Source: Larix sibirica
Taxonomy: Eukaryota; Streptophyta; Pinopsida; Pinales; Pinaceae
Length of the DNA stretch: 22,041 nucleotides
Assembly (NCBI GenBank): GCA_004151065.3
Contig: NWUY0300032089.1
Location: forward strand, 24,220-46,260
Direction: 5' to 3'
Shown here: in pieces, positions 1 to 9,644 of the stretch
How positions within the stretch are numbered: position 1 is the stretch's first letter
Layout of the letters: the number at the start of each line of letters is the position of its first letter
Program-made: the position numbers and the translations under genes
The notes under the pieces: model-generated
What the model was told of the DNA's origin: nothing
The model's database searches: none
What the model saw: only the letters and a program-made list of their open reading frames with translations

Positions 1-83
1 CCATGATTGATATGCTATAGATTTGCTGTACATGTTGTTCTCTTAGTTAAGATCCTAGATCAGATTGAAGTAAATTATGAAAA

Positions 84-392
84 TTTAACATGGTATTAGA
101 TCCAAAACAAGGCAAGTTTACGTAGACCAACAGGAGAACGGGCTCAAGCCATGTAGCAGCACGTTTAGATAGATTTCTTCTTCATAGCGACTAGCTTCTT
201 GAAGGATGGAACATAACTTCAAATATCATAGCTTCAGATGAATCGGACCACAAGTCGATCTCACTAGACTTTCTGGAAGGAGAAGACCTCGGTCTAATTC
301 CTTTTCGATTCAGTCCCCTTTGGCTCCAAGAAGATGGTGTTATGGACTTGATAATCACAGCCTGGAATACTCCCTATACACCTCCGACCTCC
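84..392 (+). pseudogene. LINE-1 endonuclease domain, C-terminal remnant
   Basis: This is the C-terminal part of an APE-type endonuclease, which nicks target DNA to prime reverse transcription. Read from base 84 it shows GKFT-stop-TNRR, then RLDRFLLHSD, then the hallmark SDHKSISL (usual form SDHxPI, where D and H are catalytic), then PFRFSPLWL, a typical plant LINE ending. Two internal stops sit where tryptophan is normally found (FTW-TNRR and after HSD), consistent with TGG to TAG changes. The N-terminal half, with the catalytic Glu and GDFN motifs, lies left of the window or is lost. The frame breaks just upstream of base 84. The call is firm because several separate motifs line up in order. 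Confidence 0.8.
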
Positions 393-408
393 ATATCTGC
401 AAAAAAAG

Positions 409-2470
409 TTGGTTCAGCAGAATCTAACCTTGATCTGCTTAACAATGGAGAAGGAAGAAGTAACTGAGAAACTAATCCAAGAAGAAAAGGAGGTAACGTG
501 AAAGCTTTTTCAACTAAACCGGCAAGAGGAGGAATATTGGCGATTGAAGTCCCGAAGTATATGGCTAAAGGCTGGAGATCAAAAGACCAGCTTCTTTCAT
601 AAGCAAACAAAGGCAAGAGAATTGCGAAACAGAGTTAAAGAAATAAATAAGCAAGACGAGGTAAAGCTAAACACCTTCTTGGAAATAAAAGAAGAAACCT
701 ACTTACGTTTTAAAAATATGTATACAAAAGATGGGACTATAGATCAAGAAGAGGTAGACTCTTATCTACAACATCTACCCACGTAGTTAGTAAAAGAAGA
801 CAATGATTTCTTGACAAAGGAGATTGTAGAAGAAGAGGTTGTCTAGGCAAACTGGGACCTTGAGCCTGACAAAGCTCCAGGCCCGGATGGATTTTCAATC
901 CACTTTTTTCAAGTTTGCTGAAAACTCATTAAAAATTTAAAAGATCTACTTAGAATCCTGAATTGCACAAGAATAAAGAGAAAAGTCAGAGGTGAGACAA
1001 ACTCCCCCTTTCTAGCTCTGATCCCAAAAGAATCAAAGTCGATTGACTTTTCTAGATTTAGGCATATCTCGCTGTGTAATTCAGCCTATAAAATTCTCAC
1101 AAAGATTTTAGCCAATCGGCTCAAAATGTTTCTTCCCAAGCTTATATCTGAGAACCAGGGAGGGTTTATGCAAAATAGAAAAATTCTTGATAGTATTATC
1201 TTGGTATAGGAAGCCTTGCATTCAAGCAAGGAGAGCAGAGAGCACAGGATAATCATCAAGTTAGGCATGGCTAACGAGTTTGATAGGGTAAGACATGCTT
1301 TTCTTTTTGCGGTCATGAGAAAAATGGGTTTTAATAATGTCTTTTTGAATTGGATCCAAGCTTGCATAATCTCTCCTTGGATTGCCCCGCTGGTCAATGG
1401 ACGACCGGCCAATTTCTTCCAAGCCACAAGGGAGTTACAGCAAGGTTGCCCTCTTTCCCCATTGCTCTATATAATCATGGCTGAGAATCTAAGCAGGAAA
1501 CTAGAATCTGAACGGTTAGAAGAAAACCTCCCCGCCCTGTCCATAGTTAGAAATGTCAAAACCATCAATCACTCGCAGTTTGCCGATGATACTCTCCTGT
1601 TAGGAGGAGCCTCCAAGGTGATAGCTAGGCATTTCAAAAAGGTGTTGGACAGTTATCTTTCACTCTGCGAGGGACTGGTAAATAAGAGAAAAAGTCAAAT
1701 TTTTGACTGGAATTGCCCAAAGTCTCTTCTAAGATCAATCTCTGCCTTATTGGAATTTCCCTTCTCTGGCAAATGGCAATCCTTTAAGTATCTAGGCATA
1801 CCGATTTCCCTTGGACCCTCTTCTTTGTCAGACTGGGAAGAAGTAATACAAAAGTTCAAGAAGAAAATCCATGCCTGGGGGGCAAGATGGTTGAATCCAG
1901 CAGGAAGAACAGTCTTCCTAAAGTCTGTGTTAACCTCACTCCCTATTTATCAATCCTCTAGCCTCCTTGCACCAAAAGGAGTTATAAACCAGCTGAACAT
2001 GCTTCGAAGAAAATTGCTTGGCAGGGCGGGAAATCAAATGGGAGGAAGTTCCACTTAGTTAACTGGCACACTGTTAAGCTTCCAAAGGATCGAGGAGTTT
2101 TGGGGATCAAGGACATTCATCTCATGAACCTTGCATTGGGGGCTAAATTAGTTTGGAGACTAGTCACAGGAGAAAGGGAATGGTGGAAATTGGCCCTGGA
2201 GATGAAGTACTTTGGAAGGACAAACTTATCAATAATAGAAAATTTAAGCTGGGAAGGGAAAGGTTCGCAGATTTGGCGACTGTGCAAGGCAGCTGCCAGC
2301 CTCATCACAGACAATCTCGGCTGGCAGCCAAGCAATGGAAAAAAGATAAAGATATGGGAAGACAAAATTATGGGCTCCAACCCCCTCGAGGAGCAGCAAG
2401 ATCTTCAAACTCTACGACAATGGACTCAGTCACTCAGAGCAGTGGTATTACTCACCTTCATGAGGTAGCT
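409..2470 (+). pseudogene. LINE-1 reverse transcriptase, catalytic Asp lost
   Basis: This is the RT region of ORF2. The linker shows EYWRLKSRSIWLKAGDQKTS and FFHKQTKAR (544-620). Next come APGPDGF (about 883-903), SLCNSAYKILTKILANRL (1068-1125), motif A at 1258-1290, QGCPLSP (about 1440-1460) and the motif C box FADD (1579-1590). The thumb region has YLGIPIS and GIKDIHLMNLALGAKLVWRL (2100 onward). Motif A reads KLGMANEFDRV: codon 1264-1266 is GGC (Gly) where the catalytic Asp of KLDMAKAFD belongs, so this RT could not polymerise DNA even if its frame were open. Stops interrupt at about 784, 844, 919 and 1207. A frameshift near 2015-2025 separates the fingers/palm frame from the thumb frame. 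Confidence 0.9.
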
Positions 2471-2660
2471 GATTGGAATCTGCAGACATGGCTTTGGCAA
2501 GACTGGAAAATAGAGGATCCCCTCTCAACTAGAAGGACAACAAAAACTTCTGTTCTCTCTATTAAAAGGAAAGGCCCCCATCTCGATCACCCAAAGAGAT
2601 CTCAGAATTTGGACCGCCTCCCCTCATCAAGGGTACAGTGTAAAGGCTGGGTACAAAAAG

Positions 2661-2905
2661 TTGTTGCAGAATTACTGTCTTCCCCCCACTTCAATTTTAT
2701 GGAAAAGCATATGGCAATCTGATGGCCTCCCAAAAATCAATACATTCTGTTGGCTGCTAGTGCAAGGTAAAGCCTTAACAGCAGAAAATTTGGCTAAAAG
2801 AGGCATCCAAGGCCCCTCATGGTGTGTATTATGTACAAGCGATGGTGAAAGTTGAAACTACTGAACATCTATTCCAAATCTGCCCTTCTCATATGATGTC
2901 TGGTG
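2661..2905 (+). pseudogene. LINE-1 zinc-binding domain (zf-RVT type)
   Basis: The domain that follows RT in plant LINEs is visible as ILWKSIWQSDGLPKINTF, then LTAENLAKRGI, then WCVLC. After a frameshift near 2850-2858 the text continues as ETTEHLFQIC in the next frame. The Cys-x2-Cys and His...Cys ligands are therefore all present, but in two frames. The domain sits between RT and RNase H as in family members. It probably helps bind nucleic acid, but its exact role is not established. Downstream, a tryptophan-rich stretch ending WQIWLTRNRAIF (about 3053-3090) is the usual spacer before RNase H. Confidence 0.8.
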
Positions 2906-3319
2906 TCACACTCTAGGGATAATTGGCCAAATTGAAGCAATTCCACCAACCTGGGAGGACATGTTCATACGCTGGAGGCATAGCTACTTTTGCCCACTTC
3001 AAACAAGCTCCATTCTTTACCAATTCTGGACAGCACTTCTGAAATACATGTGCTGGCAGATTTGGTTAACCAGAAACAGAGCTATCTTCAAGCAACAGAT
3101 TCGCCCACCGATAGTGATTGCAAACAAAGCAGTTCTTCTCCTTTGTGATGCTTTGAATGCCAAAGGGGTTAAACCAAAGGCGATGGATGATCTCACAGAT
3201 TCGGAAAAGTTATGGTTGAATGGCATCAAAGTCACACCTGGAAGGCCAAACACTCTCCTTAAGCCAATGCTAAAACAAAACTTCTGCCTCGGAATGGAAA
3301 GTTCTGATTTTGAAAGATG

Positions 3320-3757
3320 GATGGAGGAATGTGGTGGCTGCTTTTTGTTCTTTGATGGAGCCTCGAAGGGAATCCAGGAGAGGCTGGAGCAGGAGGGATT
3401 TTCTTGAATCTCGATGAGCAAAAAGAAGAAAAGTATGCTTGGGGATTGGGGCATGCTATGAACAACCAAGCTGAGTTCTGGGCTCTTTGGCAGGGACTCC
3501 GACTTCTGAAGCGCTGGAACACAATTGTGGGAGATTCAGTCATTGCTATTCGCCAGTTTCGGGGGAGGCAGAAAAAAAGCTTTTCATATGACAATCATCT
3601 CTGCAGACATATCATGGAGCTTCTAGATCAGTTAGAATCCTACTCATTCTTCCATATCTTGAGAAATCTTAATGCTAAGGCGGACGGAATGGCCAATCTT
3701 GGTGTTTGCCTTGCTCCAGGAACTTTAGAAATAAACGGAAACATCACACAGCCATAA
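3320..3757 (+). pseudogene. LINE-1 RNase H domain
   Basis: This is a plant-type RNase H domain, which would degrade RNA in RNA:DNA hybrids. It starts with LFFDGASKG (first catalytic Asp). A frameshift at about 3368-3372 follows, and the other frame continues NPGEAGAGG. Then come NNQAEFWALWQGL (catalytic Glu), IVGDSVIAI (second Asp) and LNAKADGMAN (last Asp). All four acidic residues can be seen, so the domain looks damaged only by the frameshift. The stop at 3755-3757 is taken as the end of ORF2. Length and order match the RNase H of the larger element further right. Confidence 0.85.
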
Positions 3758-4676
3758 TTACTCCTCCATGAACAGCTTCTCAATTCTTTTATTAAATCTC
3801 CGAGTGCAACTTCACCCAACTCGTGGGGTTTCCATGCATGTTGGGATCGTTGTTCACTGGTGGCTAAAAACATTGGATATTTGGCTTGATCAACGGGGGA
3901 ATTGCAAATCCTCTTGGCTCCTCTGTTTCCGGGATTTATTTTCAGCTTTAGACCTGCAAATCCCCTTCAGCGTAGACATGGATCTTTACAGTAATGCATC
4001 TGTGTAATGTAAGGTGCGTCAGCCGCTTAGCAATGGGCAACTGTTGGTGAAATGGGAGTACTTCTTTTTGCCCCTTATTTGGCCCGAACCGAAGCCTATT
4101 GAGCGATCTTCAGGATGTGTTCCCAATGTTGCAAAGCAATTACAACTTGGGCTGGCAATGGATTATAGATGGAATCCAATGGAAAACAATGAATCGTATC
4201 AGCTGACATGAACAGTGGGAAACCAATTAAGAATCGTGGAAGATCCCCTTGAAGTTAAGTGGGGCCAGAAGGCCGATGAGAAGGAGGGTGCTCCAGTTCC
4301 CATTTCGTGGCCCAGGCTTTTGAGACATAGAGCAAGGATGATTGAAGTGAAAATCAGAACGATGCAATTTTGCAATCGCCAGGATTTTGAAAAAGGAAAG
4401 CGGCTTCGCCATATTTACTCCACAGTATGCCATGCTCTGCACAGTAATAAAAATTCTGGGCATTTTTTACAGAAAATATAGCTGGAATTTAGTTTTATCA
4501 TGGCTCATGCCTATGAGCAAAAGCTGGAGGATTGTAAATTTAATGTTATTTGACTTTAGCATCAGCCGGACTGAACTACAAATCTGCCAAATGTGCCATG
4601 TATGGAGCTGAGCCTGATGTCTGCACTCCCCATTTTTTAATACAAAAAACATTATAACCGTTCTATTAAAAAAAAT
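3758..4676 (+). other. Presumed 3' untranslated region of LINE-1
   Basis: No coding similarity was recognised here on either strand. Short open stretches of 65-88 codons occur (for example 4215-4481 +), but none shows a known motif or typical protein composition. The segment follows the RNase H stop and ends in an A-run at 4668-4675, so it is best read as the 3' untranslated region plus tail. At about 0.9 kb it is longer than the 0.54 kb of the other LINE, so part of it may be older flanking DNA. Confidence 0.4.
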
Positions 4677-4693
4677 TATCAGAATAAGAATAC

Positions 4694-5003
4694 CTGTTTG
4701 TGCTCTTCGTCTGTCATGGCGTCCTCGTAGCTATCTCTATCTTCGATATGTGCAGAGACCGAGGGGGTTTCCTCTTCCATTCCACCTTCGCTGGCAGTCT
4801 CCCACCCTTCAGCCTCCCTGTCCGCATCCACGTGACCCTCCGCTTCTGCGCCTTTCTTGAGCTCTCTCGGCGCCCCATTAGATTGCAGGGCTTCTGAATT
4901 CTTTAAGCCCTGTGAATTCTCTTCGTGGACGTTCGGTCTAATGGGGTTTTCCAAACATGTGACATCTTCGCTGGTGGGCTCTATGGTCACCATTTGTTTG
5001 GAG
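4694..5003 (-). CDS. Probable single exon of a host gene, acidic protein segment
   Basis: A 310-bp, GC-rich open segment lies in AT-rich repeat DNA. On the - strand it is preceded by a pyrimidine tract ending TTTTTTAG (acceptor AG at 5005-5004) and followed by CAG then GTATTC (donor GT at 4693-4692). The first ATG is at 4993, 10 bases into the exon, and opens MVTIEPTSEDV. The frame is open for about 100 codons to the donor. The product is acidic and polar, with GWETASEGGMEEE and DSYEDAMTDEEHKQ. From memory, plant TTC1/TPR1-like tetratricopeptide co-chaperone proteins have similar acidic N-termini before their TPR repeats. That match is tentative and was not checked. A gene on this strand would continue left, with LINE-1 inside its intron, and have a 5' UTR exon to the right. 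A gene fragment or pseudogene is also possible. Confidence 0.5.
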
Positions 5004-5072
5004 CTAAAAAACAGAATTCAAAGGAAATGGGTCGCAGATGGAAGGAATCAGTAAGAGGCTAGGCACTGAAAG

Positions 5073-5270
5073 ATGGAAGGCTTTAATTTGGAGCAAATTT
5101 GGAACCCGATGCTTTGGCCCAAAATCTCTGCTCTCTTCTGGTTGGTCTCAAAAAGGAAGGCTCTTGCTTGGCACAAACTTAGCAGGCAGGTATTTATGGG
5201 TTCTTCGCTCTTTCTAACGTGTAGACAAGAGGATGAATCTCGAAAACATCTATTCAACTCTTGTGTTTAA
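5073..5270 (+). pseudogene. LINE zinc-binding domain fragment (zf-RVT type)
   Basis: A 65-residue open stretch on the + strand reads EQIWNPMLWPKISALFWL, then KALAWHKLSRQ, then LTCRQEDESRKHLFNSC. This matches the zinc-binding segment after RT in plant LINEs (compare SDGLPKINTFCWLL in LINE-1). The first Cys of the CVLC pair appears replaced by Phe, while the second Cys, the His and the last Cys remain. No RT is recognised upstream, because the acidic exon abuts it, and nothing clear follows. It is an isolated remnant of another LINE, probably within an intron of the exon's gene. Confidence 0.65.
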
Positions 5271-5405
5271 ATCCAAATATTACAAATTCCCTTCTATATG
5301 AGCTTTTAGAAGAGAAATAGCTACTTTCTTATTTTGGTTAACAAACTCATCCTTTAAACCCAATTTTATCATTTTTGCAATAGCTATTAAATCTCTTTAC
5401 AAATT

Positions 5406-5468
5406 AAGCACCCTCCACTTTATTCATTCCTCCATTTGTGATATGGATTTGCAATTTTCAAATACTAT
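5406..5468 (+). repeat. 63-bp unit, assembly copy of 7916-7978
   Basis: This is the same unit as 7916-7978, at the 2510-bp offset. It is followed at 5469-5484 by the repeated left target-site duplication and a T-run, then by the last 1.77 kb of the large LINE (5485-7258). Confidence 0.8.
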
Positions 5469-5484
5469 AAGCACCTTCCATCTT

Positions 5485-7258
5485 TTTTTTTTCACACGAA
5501 AAAAGTACTTACTATTAATGTTGGTAATAGTAAATAGAGATATACAAGCACAAGCTCAAAGTGTAATAGTCCACCAACCGACCATCAGGCCCAACACATA
5601 GAGAGAAACGCCAACATAGGCACAAAGAAGAATATCACAGGATTGGCCAAATTACACCGGGCCAATCCCACCAAAGAGACAATAATCCATCGCATAGTGA
5701 GAAAAACCAACAGTAGTACATAGACGAAACCAAAGGATTGGCCAAATTACACTGGGCCAATCCCACCAAAAGAAATAAAAGTCCATCACCCAAAACATGG
5801 AGCCAATACAAAATCATAAGAGATGTGTCCAACATCATATCACAGCGATAAACAATCACAAACACCAGTTTAGGATCCCAGCAGACACCATAACCAAAAA
5901 AAAACGAAAGCAAGTACCTCCTCCACAGAGATCAAGGACCTGCACAGAGAGAAGGGCTGCTCCATAACCATATCCAGAAAAAACAATAGCTGACTCGAAA
6001 AAAAGGTAAGGAAAACCGGTCTAGTAACAGATTGTCCGCCACTCCTCACCAAATATGGTGCCCTCGGGAACCGATAGAACCCGTTTAGATAAAAGATCGG
6101 CCAGTTGATTGTGCTCTCTAAACACATGTTCAAATGAAATATGTCCAAAGCAATCTATGAAGCGTCGCGTATCCCACAACCAATAATCCAGCAGGATGAT
6201 CTTGAGAGCACATTCCGAGCGGGCCCAAGAAATAATAACCTTTGAATCCCCCCCGAGCCAAAAGAAGAGGAATACTCTGTATCGATGAGATATGCAGAAA
6301 TAGCCACAGAGCAATAAGTTCACTCTTTGTGTTGGTGCCCATGCCACAGTTCATCCACAAGTGGAGTGAATGAGAGGCAAAGAAAAAAATAGCAGCTCTG
6401 GCACCACTGCAACAAGAAGCAGTTTGTGAAGCACCATCGAAGGCACCCCACGGGAAGGTAACAACAACACCTAGAGCAGGTCGAGGGGCACGAACCACAG
6501 TCACCCCACCCTTGGAGAGATGACCCAATGACTCCCTGAAACTGGCAACCACTCGACAGCAAGTCCAATGAAAATATGGACAGGACTCTTCAAAGAGAAG
6601 CAAATTCCTGGCACGCCATACTTCCCAGGCAGTGAAAACCGGTAGGGCCTTAGACGTTGATCCCGCTGAAAACCAAAACCGAAAATTTTCCAGGAAAGAC
6701 AACCGGTTCCAGGGACCAGAGTACCCAACCTCCACCCGAACACCAAGCTAGACCGACCGTGAGAAAGGTCATTTGAAAAATAGATGGTCAATTGTCTCTT
6801 CAGCCGCACCACAAAGCACGCAACGACCAGGACCAACATACCCCCGCCGATGCAAGTTATTCTAGGTGAGAATGCAATTGTTCAGGACCAACCACAGGAA
6901 ACATCTTAATTTAAGAGGAATATGTAACTTCCAGATCACAACAGATCACCATTGTGGAAGACACCGCGACCGAGAGAACATAGAGGAATATGCCGAACGA
7001 GCAGAGACCATTCCATCCACAGAGTCCCACAACCATACCAACCGATCCGGACTGTCCCCCAACTGAATATTGGACCTCTTAAGGTATGAGGTGTACCTGG
7101 TCCATTCTTCACCCAGCAAACCCGTAACACCCAACTACTCAGCGCTAATCCAAGAAGACCAAGCCCCGCCCGAATGAAAGGGGACAATATGATTTAGAGA
7201 GAAGTAGCCCTTTGATCTTAAAGTCAAAATGAGATATGAAGATAATTTATATTCACAT
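5485..7258 (-). mobile_element. 3' part of the large LINE, assembly copy
   Basis: This duplicates 7995-9768, the 3' end of the large - strand LINE: poly-A side, 3' untranslated region with hairpin repeats, RNase H, zinc domain and the extreme end of the RT frame. It is cut at the N. The full annotation is given for the intact copy to the right. Confidence 0.85.
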
Positions 7259-7259
7259 N
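7259..7259. other. Single N at the junction of the two repeat copies
   Basis: One ambiguous base sits exactly between the end of copy 1 (7258) and the start of copy 2 (7260). Some scaffolding programs print a lone N where the estimated gap between contigs is zero or negative. Its position at the repeat border is the main reason to treat the repeat as an assembly product. The open frame at 7135-7503 on the - strand runs across this N and is a chimera with no biological meaning. Confidence 0.95.
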
Positions 7260-7513
7260 GTGCAGAGACCGAGGGGGTTTCCTCTTCCATTCCACCTTCG
7301 CTGGCAGTCTCCCACCCTTCAGCCTCCCTGTCCGCATCCACGTGACCCTCCGCTTCTGCGCCTTTCTTGAGCTCTCTCGGCGCCCCATTAGATTGCAGGG
7401 CTTCTGAATTCTTTAAGCCCTGTGAATTCTCTTCGTGGACGTTCGGTCTAATGGGGTTTTCCAAACATGTGACATCTTCGCTGGTGGGCTCTATGGTCAC
7501 CATTTGTTTGGAG
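7260..7513 (-). pseudogene. Second, truncated copy of the acidic exon
   Basis: This repeats the part of the acidic exon corresponding to 4750-5003. Acceptor AG and ATG (7503) are present, but the last 56 bases and the splice donor are missing because the block starts at the N. If the 2.5-kb repeat is an assembly artefact this copy does not exist in the genome and should not be counted as a paralogue. Confidence 0.6.
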
Positions 7514-7582
7514 CTAAAAAACAGAATTCAAAGGAAATGGGTCGCAGATGGAAGGAATCAGTAAGAGGCTAGGCACTGAAAG

Positions 7583-7780
7583 ATGGAAGGCTTTAATTTG
7601 GAGCAAATTTGGAACCCGATGCTTTGGCCCAAAATCTCTGCTCTCTTCTGGTTGGTCTCAAAAAGGAAGGCTCTTGCTTGGCACAAACTTAGCAGGCAGG
7701 TATTTATGGGTTCTTCGCTCTTTCTAACGTGTAGACAAGAGGATGAATCTCGAAAACATCTATTCAACTCTTGTGTTTAA
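7583..7780 (+). pseudogene. LINE zinc-binding fragment, copy 2
   Basis: This is the same 65-residue remnant as at 5073-5270, inside the second copy of the 2.5-kb repeat. It is probably an assembly duplicate rather than a second fossil. Confidence 0.6.
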
Positions 7781-7915
7781 ATCCAAATATTACAAATTCC
7801 CTTCTATATGAGCTTTTAGAAGAGAAATAGCTACTTTCTTATTTTGGTTAACAAACTCATCCTTTAAACCCAATTTTATCATTTTTGCAATAGCTATTAA
7901 ATCTCTTTACAAATT

Positions 7916-7978
7916 AAGCACCCTCCACTTTATTCATTCCTCCATTTGTGATATGGATTTGCAATTTTCAAATACTAT
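7916..7978 (+). repeat. 63-bp tandem unit A, left of the LINE insertion
   Basis: This unit begins AAGCACCCTCC and ends AAATACTAT, and is directly followed by the start of a second unit. Across the LINE, 15148-15210 is the matching unit B with 7 differences out of 63. The uninterrupted site therefore held two tandem units, and the LINE entered near the start of unit B. Confidence 0.8.
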
Positions 7979-7994
7979 AAGCACCTTCCATCTT
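7979..7994 (+). repeat. Left target-site duplication, 16 bp
   Basis: AAGCACCTTCCATCTT matches 15148-15163 perfectly and flanks the large LINE. It runs straight into the T-run that is the complement of the poly-A tail. The + strand at the other end reads TCTT then AATCG, so the inferred first nick is TCTT/AA, close to the TTTT/AA preference of L1-type endonucleases. Confidence 0.92.
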
Positions 7995-8530
7995 TTTTTT
8001 TTCACACGAAAAAAGTACTTACTATTAATGTTGGTAATAGTAAATAGAGATATACAAGCACAAGCTCAAAGTGTAATAGTCCACCAACCGACCATCAGGC
8101 CCAACACATAGAGAGAAACGCCAACATAGGCACAAAGAAGAATATCACAGGATTGGCCAAATTACACCGGGCCAATCCCACCAAAGAGACAATAATCCAT
8201 CGCATAGTGAGAAAAACCAACAGTAGTACATAGACGAAACCAAAGGATTGGCCAAATTACACTGGGCCAATCCCACCAAAAGAAATAAAAGTCCATCACC
8301 CAAAACATGGAGCCAATACAAAATCATAAGAGATGTGTCCAACATCATATCACAGCGATAAACAATCACAAACACCAGTTTAGGATCCCAGCAGACACCA
8401 TAACCAAAAAAAAACGAAAGCAAGTACCTCCTCCACAGAGATCAAGGACCTGCACAGAGAGAAGGGCTGCTCCATAACCATATCCAGAAAAAACAATAGC
8501 TGACTCGAAAAAAAGGTAAGGAAAACCGGT
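7995..8530 (-). other. LINE-2 3' untranslated region and poly-A tail
   Basis: This is 536 bases between the ORF2 stop and the tail. The tail is seen as a T-run on + (7993-8002, the first two Ts belonging to the target-site duplication). The inner part carries tandem 95-bp units with strong hairpins, listed separately. Some LINE RTs recognise a 3' stem-loop in their own RNA, so this is a candidate recognition region by position. Confidence 0.85.
8150..8273 (-). repeat. Tandem 95-bp repeats with 9-bp hairpins in the LINE-2 3' UTR
   Basis: GGATTGGCC (8150-8158), an 11-base loop (8159-8169) and GGCCAATCC (8170-8178) form a perfect 9-bp stem. The same stem and an 11-base loop with one change recur at 8245-8253, 8254-8264 and 8265-8273, exactly 95 bases later. 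A weaker match to the spacer (ACATAGAGAGAAAC) occurs just left of unit 1, so a third, partial unit may exist. Assembly copies lie at 5640-5668 and 5735-5763. Confidence 0.85.
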
Positions 8531-8990
8531 CTAGTAACAGATTGTCCGCCACTCCTCACCAAATATGGTGCCCTCGGGAACCGATAGAACCCGTTTAGAT
8601 AAAAGATCGGCCAGTTGATTGTGCTCTCTAAACACATGTTCAAATGAAATATGTCCAAAGCAATCTATGAAGCGTCGCGTATCCCACAACCAATAATCCA
8701 GCAGGATGATCTTGAGAGCACATTCCGAGCGGGCCCAAGAAATAATAACCTTTGAATCCCCCCCGAGCCAAAAGAAGAGGAATACTCTGTATCGATGAGA
8801 TATGCAGAAATAGCCACAGAGCAATAAGTTCACTCTTTGTGTTGGTGCCCATGCCACAGTTCATCCACAAGTGGAGTGAATGAGAGGCAAAGAAAAAAAT
8901 AGCAGCTCTGGCACCACTGCAACAAGAAGCAGTTTGTGAAGCACCATCGAAGGCACCCCACGGGAAGGTAACAACAACACCTAGAGCAGG
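8531..8990 (-). pseudogene. LINE-2 RNase H domain
   Basis: This domain follows a tryptophan-rich spacer (AWEVWRARNLLLFEE). It begins at WGAFDGASQ (first Asp, 8948-8946) and continues NTKSELIALWLF (Glu). After the G7-run frameshift at 8764-8758 it continues GDSKVIISW (second Asp), and FEHVFREHNQLADLLSK gives the last Asp in the classic plant RNase H ending. All four acidic residues are visible. The domain would remove RNA from RNA:DNA hybrids during integration. Only the homopolymer frameshift breaks it. Confidence 0.9.
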
Positions 8991-9239
8991 TCGAGGGGCA
9001 CGAACCACAGTCACCCCACCCTTGGAGAGATGACCCAATGACTCCCTGAAACTGGCAACCACTCGACAGCAAGTCCAATGAAAATATGGACAGGACTCTT
9101 CAAAGAGAAGCAAATTCCTGGCACGCCATACTTCCCAGGCAGTGAAAACCGGTAGGGCCTTAGACGTTGATCCCGCTGAAAACCAAAACCGAAAATTTTC
9201 CAGGAAAGACAACCGGTTCCAGGGACCAGAGTACCCAAC

Positions 9240-9460
9240 CTCCACCCGAACACCAAGCTAGACCGACCGTGAGAAAGGTCATTTGAAAAATAGATGGTCA
9301 ATTGTCTCTTCAGCCGCACCACAAAGCACGCAACGACCAGGACCAACATACCCCCGCCGATGCAAGTTATTCTAGGTGAGAATGCAATTGTTCAGGACCA
9401 ACCACAGGAAACATCTTAATTTAAGAGGAATATGTAACTTCCAGATCACAACAGATCACC
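9240..9460 (-). pseudogene. LINE-2 zinc-binding domain (zf-RVT type)
   Basis: Read through its stops, the ORF2 frame gives HIPLKLRCFLWLVLNN, then stop-NNLHRRGYVG, then RCVLCGAAEETIDHLFFK and a TGA where the last Cys ligand should be. The Cys pair and His are present. The final Cys codon looks changed to TGA (9281-9279), which would need a C-to-A transversion and so breaks the C-to-T trend. A further TAG follows at 9260-9258. The same domain is repeated in the assembly copy at about 6730-6950. Confidence 0.8.
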
Positions 9461-9644
9461 ATTGTGGAAGACACCGCGACCGAGAGAACATAGAGGAATA
9501 TGCCGAACGAGCAGAGACCATTCCATCCACAGAGTCCCACAACCATACCAACCGATCCGGACTGTCCCCCAACTGAATATTGGACCTCTTAAGGTATGAG
9601 GTGTACCTGGTCCATTCTTCACCCAGCAAACCCGTAACACCCAA

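Larger units (their letters stand above)
1..4676 (+). mobile_element. Decayed RNase H-bearing L1-type LINE (LINE-1)
   Basis: A non-LTR retrotransposon reads left to right through the end of the endonuclease, the RT, the zinc-binding domain and RNase H. The window opens inside the element, so its 5' end and ORF1 are not seen. Coding similarity ends at the stop at 3755-3757. The remaining 0.9 kb is probably 3' untranslated sequence. An A-run at 4668-4675 may be the tail, so the right boundary is a guess. No target-site duplication can be tested because the left end is missing. The copy is dead: I count at least six in-frame stops and several frameshifts. The domain order EN-RT-zinc-RNase H is typical of plant L1 elements with an acquired plant-type RNase H. 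Confidence 0.85.
4750..7258. repeat. 2509-bp direct repeat, copy 1 (likely assembly duplication)
   Basis: This block reappears at a constant offset of +2510 as 7260-9768, and every open frame inside it recurs with an identical translation. It holds most of the acidic exon, the small LINE zinc-domain fragment, the left flank of the large LINE, its left target-site duplication and the last 1.77 kb of that LINE. The second block follows after one N. I read this as the right end of one contig that overlaps the left end of the next. Confidence 0.95.

Noticed and set aside
91-103. TGGTATTAGATCC resembling a Copia primer-binding site next to ...AACA
   Set aside because: The same bases code VLDPKQGKFT of the LINE-1 endonuclease, and the reading continues through TNRR and RLDRFL. 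The resemblance is coincidental.
4857-5054. 65-residue + strand open frame opposite the acidic exon
   Set aside because: It is a shadow of the GC-rich exon on the other strand and runs through the exon border. Its Cys/Phe-rich text has no known motif.
7135-7503. 122-residue - strand open frame joining the acidic exon to the end of the RT frame
   Set aside because: It crosses the N at 7259 and joins two pieces that are only adjacent because of the contig junction. It is not a gene fusion.
8145-8423. 92-residue hydrophobic - strand open frame (copy at 5635-5913)
   Set aside because: It lies in the LINE-2 3' UTR. Its internal repetition comes from the 95-bp hairpin units, and there is no sign of selection as a membrane protein.
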